NCBI GenBank assembly: GCA_029007645.1
Contig: JAQXIE010000024.1
Coordinates: forward strand, 1-64,000
DNA from: Bacteroidales bacterium
GTDB taxonomy: Bacteria; Bacteroidota; Bacteroidia; Bacteroidales; Muribaculaceae
Length of the DNA: 64,000 nucleotides
Reading direction: 5' to 3'
The notes beneath the pieces are model-generated. The model worked only from the letters and a program-made list of their open reading frames with translations, was not told the origin of the DNA and made no database searches. The position numbers were made by a program, and so were the translations under genes. Positions 57,228 to 64,000 of this stretch are shown here, piece after piece (position 1 is the stretch's first letter; each line of letters starts with the position of its first letter).

Positions 57228-58657
57228 AGGGGAGAGTCTGCAGCATAAAGATGCAAAGGTGCAAGTACATTGTCAGTGATCTGGTGATGACCGCCGTCGC
57301 TTTCTTTATTTTCAATATCTGCAGATACTCCATCCTGGCCCGGCTCCGCTCGAATTACGAAGACTTGTGGCTATATGTACTGAGCGATAAGCTGATATTC
57401 GAAGATATCCTGATTCCTCTTGTGATGCTCGGCATCTATGCCTTGTCGGGATTCTATAACCATCCGTTCCAGAAATCGCGGCTTTCGGTCGTTGCCAACA
57501 CTTTTAGCACCGCATTCATAGGCGCTGTGTGCATTTATATGGTAGTCCTGCTCAACGATATCGGCATGCGCCGTATGGACTATCTGATGATTCTGATCCT
57601 CATGGCCTTGATCTTCATTTTTGTCTACACAGGCAGATATCTGATTACCCGCAGGTTCATGGACAAGCTGCAGAACCGTGAGGTAGTGAGCAGCACGTTA
57701 ATAATTGGCAATTCAGACGAGAGCCGCCGTATGGCGCGCCGTATCATGTCCGACCGCACGCAGCTGTCGCGCGACATAATCGGCTTTATCCGTCTGCCCG
57801 ACGAAGAGGACAAAAATGATGTGCGTGACGATGCGCGGGTATGGAATCTGGACCAGATTGCCGATGTATGTGCCGTTGAAAAACCCGATCAGCTTGTGAT
57901 TGCCACCATGCACCGCAGCGACCGCCGGGTTATGGAGATTGTCGACAGTCTGCTCTTTCTGGACATTCCTATCAAAATCGCTCCGGACACGCTGTCGTAT
58001 GTCACCAGCAACATCCGTCTCGGCGACATCATGGGCACGCCCTTTGTCGACCTTACGTCTCCGCGTCTCAGCGACTTCCAGGCCAATCTGAAGCGCCTCC
58101 TTGATGTCGTGGCCTCTGCATTGATGCTTATCTTGCTCAGTCCGCTGCTGCTGTGTGTGGCCATCATGGTCAAAAAATCGTCCAAAGGTCCCGCCATCTA
58201 CTCGCAGCAACGTCTCGGGCGCAGGCAGAAACCGTTCACAATCTATAAGTTCCGCACCATGATTCTCGACTCGGAACCTTGCGGTCCCCGGCTCACTGAC
58301 GATGACGACCCCAGAATCACCGGCATCGGCCGTTTTCTCCGGAAATACCGCATCGATGAACTGCCACAGCTGTGGAACGTGCTCCGCGGCGACATGTCGC
58401 TTGTCGGCCCACGACCCGAAAGGGAATTCTTCGTGAAGCAGTTTCTGGAGGAGGCTCCATATTTCTCGCTCGTCTATCAGATACGTCCCGGCATAACGTC
58501 GTGGGGTATGGTGAAATACGGCTATGCCTCCAACGTCCGGCAGATGGTGGAGCGATCACGCTACGAACTGGTTTATCTGAACAACATGTCAATTGCTACC
58601 GACATCAAGATTCTGGCATACACAATAAGAACTGTTTTATCGGGACAAGGCAAATAG
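57224..58657 (+). CDS. Undecaprenyl-phosphate sugar phosphotransferase (WcaJ/WbaP type)
   Basis: TM domain, CoA-binding-like domain, C-terminal 'KRLLDVVASALMLILLSPLLL..KGPAIYSQQRLGRRQKPFTIYKFRTM', 'DELPQLWNVLRGDMSLVGPRPER'. Confidence 0.92.
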   Translation: MKGRVCSIKMQRCKYIVSDLVMTAVAFFIFNICRYSILARLRSNYEDLWLYVLSDKLIFEDILIPLVMLGIYALSGFYNHPFQKSRLSVVANTFSTAFIGAVCIYMVVLLNDIGMRRMDYLMILILMALIFIFVYTGRYLITRRFMDKLQNREVVSSTLIIGNSDESRRMARRIMSDRTQLSRDIIGFIRLPDEEDKNDVRDDARVWNLDQIADVCAVEKPDQLVIATMHRSDRRVMEIVDSLLFLDIPIKIAPDTLSYVTSNIRLGDIMGTPFVDLTSPRLSDFQANLKRLLDVVASALMLILLSPLLLCVAIMVKKSSKGPAIYSQQRLGRRQKPFTIYKFRTMILDSEPCGPRLTDDDDPRITGIGRFLRKYRIDELPQLWNVLRGDMSLVGPRPEREFFVKQFLEEAPYFSLVYQIRPGITSWGMVKYGYASNVRQMVERSRYELVYLNNMSIATDIKILAYTIRTVLSGQGK

Positions 58658-58690
58658 CTCCCGGTCCATAGAAGTACGGAAGGACACGAT

Positions 58691-60490
58691 ATGGCTTACA
58701 AGGAAACACATAACAGGTTCACCGACTGGTGGATGAAGGTTGTGATATGGCGCGAGCATCATATCAAGGAACGCACGTTTGTCGTGTTCCTGGCTCTGGT
58801 GGTCGGGATCTTCGGCGGATTTGCCGCCCAGTTGCTGAAATTTATCATATCTTCCATAGCCGGATGGCTGACTTCGCATTTCTCGACCACCGGGGCGAAT
58901 TACCTTTATCTGGTATATCCCGTGGTCGGCATTGTCCTTACGGTGCTGTTTGTGAAATATGTAGTCAAAGACAATATCTCGCACGGTGTGACCAAGGTGC
59001 TGTATGCCATTTCCCGTAATAAATCGCGGTTGAAGAAGAAAAACATGTACGCGTCGCTCGTCGCATCGGGAATCACAATCGGTTTCGGCGGTTCGGTCGG
59101 TGCCGAGGGTCCTATCGTATACACAGGCGCGGCCATCGGTTCCAACATCGGGCAGGCCTTCCGTCTGTCGCCCAAGGTGTTGATGGTGCTGGTCGGTTGT
59201 GGTGCCGCGGCAGGTATTGCCGGCATTTTCCGTGCTCCGATCGCCGGTATGCTGTTTACGCTCGAGGTGCTGATGATCGACCTGACCGGCGTCACCGTTA
59301 TGCCCCTGTTGGTGTCATCGATCGCCGGCGCCACAGTGGCTTATGTACTTGAAGGTTACAGCTCCGAATTCTTCTTCTCGCAGTCCGAACCGTTCCTGAC
59401 TTCCAGAATTCCCTGGGCAATCGTGCTCGGCGTAATCTGCGGCCTGGTCAGCTTCTACTTTACCAAGGTCATGTTCATGATGGAAACCATTTTCGGCAGG
59501 ATCGGACGTCAGATAGATAAAATAATTGCCGGAGGTGTGGTCATCGCGGGACTGGTCTTTATATTCCCGCCGCTATACGGCGAAGGTTACGGGGCGATCA
59601 ACAATCTGCTCGAGGGTAACGTCTCGGCGGTTGTCGACGGCACGATCTTCTATGTGGACCGTGCCAACGTATGGTTCATCGCTCTCTTTATCGCTTCAAT
59701 TATCCTGATGAAGGCATTCGCCACTTCGGCCACAAACGGCGCCGGCGGTGTCGGCGGTACGTTCGCGCCTTCGTTGTTTGTCGGTGCTCTGACCGGATTC
59801 CTCTTCGCCTATATACTCAACAACCTCGACCTCGGCATCGAATTGTCGCAGAAAAATTTCACGCTCATGGGCATGGCGGGTGTGATGAGCGGCGTCATGC
59901 ATGCTCCGCTGATGGCCATCTTCCTTACGGCCGAGATGACCGGTGGTTACAACCTGTTTCTGCCCCTGCTGATCGTTTCTACGCTTGCTTATATCACCAT
60001 CCAGCTCTTCCTGCCTTACAGCATCTATACCATGCGTCTTGCCAAGGCCGGCGACCTCCTGACTCACCAGAAGGACAAGGCGGTGTTGACGCTCATGAAG
60101 ATCGACAAGTTGATTGAAACCGAGTTCAAGACCGTGCGCCCTGAAATGAATCTTAAGGAGATGGTCGACGTGATCTCGGTTTCGACCCGCAATCTGTTTC
60201 CGGTCGTCGACTCCGAAGGCTATCTTAAGGGAGTCGTGCAGCTCGACGATATACGCAACATCATGTTCCGTACCGACCTCTATAAGAAAATGCATGTTTC
60301 GCGTTTCATGACGGCAGCTCCGGCCATGATCGACATCAACGAAAGCATGGACAAGGTGATGCATACTTTCGACAAGACGAATGCCTGGAATCTACCTGTC
60401 GTTGACAAGGGAAAGTATGTCGGCTTCGTGTCAAAATCCAAAATTTTCAATTCCTACCGTCAGGTACTCAAACATTTCCTCGACGACTAA
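58691..60490 (+). CDS. ClC family chloride channel/transporter with C-terminal CBS domains
   Basis: 'GGSVGAEGPIVYTGAAIGSNIGQ', 'GAGGVGGTFAPSLFVGALTGF', CBS pair 'RNLFPVVDSEGYLKGVVQLDDIR'. Confidence 0.93.
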   Translation: MAYKETHNRFTDWWMKVVIWREHHIKERTFVVFLALVVGIFGGFAAQLLKFIISSIAGWLTSHFSTTGANYLYLVYPVVGIVLTVLFVKYVVKDNISHGVTKVLYAISRNKSRLKKKNMYASLVASGITIGFGGSVGAEGPIVYTGAAIGSNIGQAFRLSPKVLMVLVGCGAAAGIAGIFRAPIAGMLFTLEVLMIDLTGVTVMPLLVSSIAGATVAYVLEGYSSEFFFSQSEPFLTSRIPWAIVLGVICGLVSFYFTKVMFMMETIFGRIGRQIDKIIAGGVVIAGLVFIFPPLYGEGYGAINNLLEGNVSAVVDGTIFYVDRANVWFIALFIASIILMKAFATSATNGAGGVGGTFAPSLFVGALTGFLFAYILNNLDLGIELSQKNFTLMGMAGVMSGVMHAPLMAIFLTAEMTGGYNLFLPLLIVSTLAYITIQLFLPYSIYTMRLAKAGDLLTHQKDKAVLTLMKIDKLIETEFKTVRPEMNLKEMVDVISVSTRNLFPVVDSEGYLKGVVQLDDIRNIMFRTDLYKKMHVSRFMTAAPAMIDINESMDKVMHTFDKTNAWNLPVVDKGKYVGFVSKSKIFNSYRQVLKHFLDD

Positions 60491-60539
60491 GGGGTAGTGG
60501 AAATCCGATGACCCGTAGTGGACCATACGTTAGCGGACA

Positions 60540-60568
60540 CAAAAAAAGCAGGCGTTAAGCCTGCTTTA
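60540..60568 (-). terminator. Terminator for the tRNA-Arg pair
   Basis: On minus: aaagcaggc-ttaac-gcctgctttttttgt. Confidence 0.8.
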
Positions 60569-60569
60569 G

Positions 60570-60643
60570 TGACTCCTACAGGATTCAAACCTGTAACCTT
60601 CTGATCCGTAGTCAGATGCTCTATTCAGTTGAGCTAAGGAGCC
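60570..60643 (-). tRNA. tRNA-Arg (anticodon ACG), copy 1
   Basis: Minus: GGCTCCT TAGCTCAACTGAATAGAGCATCTGACTACGGATCAGAAGGTTACAGGTTTGAATCCTGTAGGAGTCA. Confidence 0.88.
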
Positions 60644-60647
60644 AGTG

Positions 60648-60721
60648 TGATTCGTGCAGGATTCAAACCTGCAACCTTCTGATCCGTAGTCAGATGCTCT
60701 ATTCAGTTGAGCTAACGAACC
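60648..60721 (-). tRNA. tRNA-Arg (anticodon ACG), copy 2
   Basis: Minus: GGTTCGT TAGCTCAACTGAATAGAGCATCTGACTACGGATCAGAAGGTTGCAGGTTTGAATCCTGCACGAATCA. Confidence 0.88.
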
Positions 60722-60833
60722 ATGCATTTCGTTCCCGATTTGCGATTGCAAAATTACTACTTTTTTGCGACCTGTGCAAATATTTTCTTTACTTTATTTA
60801 ATCAAAATTTTTAATCTCTTGACTCCGTAGCGT

Positions 60834-61652
60834 TTACAGGCAAATAATAATTGCCAGGTAAAGCGTGACGGCGGGAAGTACCAGCAGCAGCGAATCGATG
60901 CGGTCCAGTATGCCGCCATGGCCCGGTATCAGATTACCGCTGTCCTTGATGTGAAGCGACCGTTTCATAAGTGATTCCACCAGGTCGCCCCATGTGCCGA
61001 ACACGCTCACTGTGGCGGCCAGTCCAAGCCATATGCCTAATGTGCCGAAGCCTCCAAGCCCGAAGAAGTCGTTGAAACAGTAATAGAACAGCACCGAGAA
61101 ACCGAGGTTGAAGATCAGACCGCCGAAGAAGCCTTCCCACGATTTCTTAGGGGAAATGCGCTCGAACAATCTATGTTTTCCCAACATCGAGCCCACCAGG
61201 AACGCGCCCGTGTCGTTGATCCATATAAAGATAAAGATGGCCAGGATCAGCATGGGGTGAATCAGATATGCAATTGCTGTCATCAGCAGCATCGGCAGCC
61301 CTATATACAGCTGTTTGAATGCCGACAGAGCCATCTCCTTGACCGGATTTCCCTCCACGATATAGAGTTGCTCGATGAGCCGCACAACCATCGCCGCTAC
61401 CCACATCAGCATTGCTTCGGGCATTATGGGCGCGATGGCAAGACAGATGCATCCGGTGATATCGATAATAAGAACCGGAAGCTCTTCGCGCGACAACTCA
61501 TGAAACATTTTGCTCATTTCGATGCATGCCAGCGTCGACAGCAAAACGCCGAGCGCAAACACTCCCCAGTAGCCGCACAAGATGCAGCATATGATTATTG
61601 CACAATATACGACTCCGGAAACGCTCCGGATCAATAGCTTATGGAAGTCCAT
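60834..61652 (-). CDS. cdsA: Phosphatidate cytidylyltransferase
   Basis: Polytopic; 'WINDTGAFLVGSMLGKHRLFERISPKKSWEGFFGGLIFN', 'IKDSGNLIPGHGGILDRIDSLL'; start assigned at MDFHKLL. Confidence 0.93.
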   Translation of the reverse strand: MDFHKLLIRSVSGVVYCAIIICCILCGYWGVFALGVLLSTLACIEMSKMFHELSREELPVLIIDITGCICLAIAPIMPEAMLMWVAAMVVRLIEQLYIVEGNPVKEMALSAFKQLYIGLPMLLMTAIAYLIHPMLILAIFIFIWINDTGAFLVGSMLGKHRLFERISPKKSWEGFFGGLIFNLGFSVLFYYCFNDFFGLGGFGTLGIWLGLAATVSVFGTWGDLVESLMKRSLHIKDSGNLIPGHGGILDRIDSLLLVLPAVTLYLAIIICL

Positions 61653-61717
61653 TCGGTTTCGGGTTATAACTTTAATATTATTTGACAATCCTATTCGGCT
61701 ATGGTTTAAAGACCGAG

Positions 61718-62575
61718 TCAGGCTTTGGTCCGAATCTGATCGTATAACCACTGGATTTCGTTGGGCCAGTCTTCGGGATCCGGTGTCTCGAGAATCAGCG
61801 GCATGTTGTCGAAACGGCTGTCGTTCACAAGACGTACCCAGAATTCCGGTCCGAGCGACCCCTTACCGATCTGCTCATGACGGTCGATATGCGATCCGTA
61901 CGTGCGCTTGTTGTCATTGAGGTGCATAGCACGCAGATAGCCACTGCCGATAACGTCGTCAAATTCCTTCCACGTCTTCGCATAACCTTCCGGCGAGGCC
62001 AGGTCATAACCGGCGGAGTGGCTGTGGCATGTATCCACACATACGCCGATGCGCTGCTTGTCTTCCACTCGGTCGATGATATATGCCAGCTGCTCGAAAT
62101 TCCATCCCAGATTCGAGCCTTGGCCTGCAGTCGACTCGAGAACCGCCGTGACTCCGCTTGTCTTGTCAAGCGTGATGTTGATACTCTCGGCTATCAGCGC
62201 CAGACATGCCTCCACCTCCATCTGATTCAGGTGGCTTCCCGGATGGAAGTTAAGCATTTTAAGTCCTAATTTCTCGCACCTCTGCATCTCGTCGAGAAAT
62301 GACTTGCGCGACTTGGCCAGCTTCTCGGGGTCGGGACTTCCGAGATTGATCAGAAAATTGTCGTGCGGCAGAATATAATCGGCCGTGAAGCCTCCGGCCT
62401 CGCAATTGGCCTTGAATTCATCGGCCACTTTGTCAGTAATTGCTTTGGATACCCAGCGGGCGCTTGAGCCGGTGAAAAGCGCGAATGCTTTCGCGCCGAT
62501 TTTGCTTGCCATGAGCGGAGCGTTCTGAACGCCTCCTTCGGTGCTGACGTGTGCTCCTATATATTTCATTGTCAT
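61718..62575 (-). CDS. nfo: Deoxyribonuclease IV
   Basis: 'MKYIGAHVSTEGGVQNAPLMASKIGAKAFALFTGSSARW', 'CVDTCHSHSAGYDL', 'LNDNKRTYGSHIDRHEQIGKG'. Confidence 0.94.
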   Translation of the reverse strand: MTMKYIGAHVSTEGGVQNAPLMASKIGAKAFALFTGSSARWVSKAITDKVADEFKANCEAGGFTADYILPHDNFLINLGSPDPEKLAKSRKSFLDEMQRCEKLGLKMLNFHPGSHLNQMEVEACLALIAESINITLDKTSGVTAVLESTAGQGSNLGWNFEQLAYIIDRVEDKQRIGVCVDTCHSHSAGYDLASPEGYAKTWKEFDDVIGSGYLRAMHLNDNKRTYGSHIDRHEQIGKGSLGPEFWVRLVNDSRFDNMPLILETPDPEDWPNEIQWLYDQIRTKA

Positions 62576-62606
62576 GTGTCGGTTTTAATGGTGATTAATC
62601 CGGTAT

Positions 62607-63347
62607 CTATTTTACAAACTGTGCCAGGACCACGGCTGTGGCTATGGCTACATTCAGCGATTCTCCATGATTGTCGGTGGCCGGAGGAATGTGCAGCCCC
62701 TGGGTCAGCATGCCGCGCATCTGCTCGCTGATGCCCGTACCCTCATTGCCCATGACGATGAACCCATGATCGGACAATGTGCTCCTGAAGATGTTCTCTC
62801 CTTCAAGCAGCGTACCGTAAACGGGCATCGTGGGATGGTCCTTCACTATGTCGGCAAGATTGCAGTAATGGACCTGTACGGCACCGAGCGATCCCATCGT
62901 AGCCTGGACCGTCTTGGGGTTGTAGCAGTCCACGCAATCGTGGCTGGCGAGGATGTCGAATATTCCGAACCAGTGGCAGGTCCTGATTATCGTTCCTAAA
63001 TTGCCGGGGTCGCGAACACCGTCGAGCATCAGGTACAGACGGGAATCGTCGATCACGGGAGCCACGTCGGCGGGAATTCTGAAAATGCCCATCACTGACG
63101 ACGGTGTGGTGAAACTCCCCAGGGCCTTCATTTCGGCCGGTGTGGCTTCGTAGACTATGCCGGCCGATGCAACGAGGCTATCGGGCAGTTCGGCCTCGGG
63201 CGTGGCGATGAGAGCCTCCATGGTGTAATGGCTGCTCATGTCGGTCACTGCCTTCATCCCCTCGGCCGCGAAGAGTCCGTGCCGGCGTCTCATCTTGACC
63301 GTCTGAAGATTGCCGTATAAAGTGGCTTTCGTCCTTGATAATCTCAT
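62607..63347 (-). CDS. TrmH/SpoU family RNA methyltransferase
   Basis: 'LMLDGVRDPGNLGTIIRTCHWFGI', 'FIVMGNEGTGISEQMRGM', 'ESLNVAIATAVVLAQF'. Confidence 0.92.
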   Translation of the reverse strand: MRLSRTKATLYGNLQTVKMRRRHGLFAAEGMKAVTDMSSHYTMEALIATPEAELPDSLVASAGIVYEATPAEMKALGSFTTPSSVMGIFRIPADVAPVIDDSRLYLMLDGVRDPGNLGTIIRTCHWFGIFDILASHDCVDCYNPKTVQATMGSLGAVQVHYCNLADIVKDHPTMPVYGTLLEGENIFRSTLSDHGFIVMGNEGTGISEQMRGMLTQGLHIPPATDNHGESLNVAIATAVVLAQFVK

Positions 63348-63351
63348 AATG

Positions 63352-63852
63352 TCAGTTTTCTGGCTTCTCGGGCTTCTTAGGCTTCGGTTCCTCCCAGGGC
63401 TCGTCGCTTTCTTTGGTTTTCCGTCTGTTCGACGGCCTTGACGGCCGCGGATGCACCCGAGTGCGCAACGGCGATATGAACGCGTCAGGATAGTGCTCGA
63501 GCTTGTAGTCTTCCTTGGTGCCTGTGATGGTGATGATGTCGAAACGATACCAGTACAGCACCGGCAACGCCCGCAGGTACATGTCCGCTCCGCTCAGCAT
63601 TTTGTTCTGTTTCTGCTTGTCGACGGCATAAAGAGCGTCGACATAGTCGGACGACCGCGCTTTCACCTCGACGAAAACAATCTCGTTGTCTTTTTCCGCA
63701 ATCAGGTCAATTTCAATATGACGCATGCGGAAATTGCGCTCGCGGATCGTGTAGCCCTGTTTGATCAGGTAATCTGCGGCTATATTTTCAGCAAGGGCAC
63801 CCCATTCTCGATTAGAGGTGCCCTGTGCCTGTTTGTCAATATCGCGAGCCAT
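63352..63852 (-). CDS. YraN family (UPF0102) nuclease-like protein
   Basis: 'GALAENIAADYLIKQGYTIRERNFRMRHIEIDLIAEKDNEIVFVEVKARSS'. Confidence 0.9.
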   Translation of the reverse strand: MARDIDKQAQGTSNREWGALAENIAADYLIKQGYTIRERNFRMRHIEIDLIAEKDNEIVFVEVKARSSDYVDALYAVDKQKQNKMLSGADMYLRALPVLYWYRFDIITITGTKEDYKLEHYPDAFISPLRTRVHPRPSRPSNRRKTKESDEPWEEPKPKKPEKPEN

Positions 63853-63878
63853 GTGGCGGTGCCGTTAAGGAACAGGCC

Positions 63879-64000
63879 TTAAACGGCCTTGAACGACATG
63901 TCAAGACTCTTGACGCTATGCGTGAGCGCTCCGACGGAGATATAGTCCACGCCGGCTTCGCCATACGCGCGAAGGTTCTCGATAGTGATGCCGCCCGACG
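63879..64000 (-). CDS. nadC: Nicotinate-nucleotide pyrophosphorylase, C-terminal fragment cut by window edge
   Basis: Minus strand translates SGGITIENLRAYGEAGVDYISVGALTHSVKSLDMSFKAV*. Confidence 0.85.
   Translation of the reverse strand, partial: SGGITIENLRAYGEAGVDYISVGALTHSVKSLDMSFKAV

Overview
This 64 kb window looks like a Bacteroidales chromosome segment, probably Muribaculaceae-like (inferred from protein families and the TTTG-N19-21-TAnnTTTG promoters). Most of it is core housekeeping and envelope genes. I saw no CRISPR array, prophage, transposase or integrase. Main blocks: (i) tRNA-Gln, a PepSY-like protein, a decayed AI-2E/PerM permease pseudogene and tRNA-Ala(CGC); (ii) secreted glycan enzymes (GH64-like beta-1,3-glucanase with two tandem C-terminal modules; GH30 followed by an MFS transporter) flanking kdsB; (iii) cysE-cysK-thioredoxin; (iv) pfp and a tricorn-like protease; (v) nrnA, glmM, sppA, lpxK, purine nucleoside phosphorylase, thiL, aguA, aguB; (vi) a four-helix-bundle gene with an in-frame TAG next to a 9-bp repeat array; (vii) FecCD permease plus binding protein without a nearby ATPase, a CinA-type amidase, tsaD; (viii) tamB, patatin, GH13, prs, ROK kinase; (ix) an LPS core cluster (waaA, a second KdsB-like enzyme, GT90, GT9, two poorly characterised GT-like proteins, GT4) facing maf-kdsC-DUF2520-rluD-PASTA; (x) bamD, rpoZ-like, an orphan ATP-grasp-like protein, acyltransferase, phosphoesterase, FolK-like, sugar-phosphate transferase, ClC channel; (xi) two tRNA-Arg(ACG) genes, cdsA, nfo, an rRNA/tRNA methyltransferase, yraN and the C-terminus of nadC. 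No clearly new multi-gene system is evident. The best leads are the beta-glucan enzymes, the two uncharacterised LPS-cluster proteins, the ATP-grasp protein, the two degraded genes and the leaderless-promoter architecture. All family calls were made by eye from translated sequence, with no database search.
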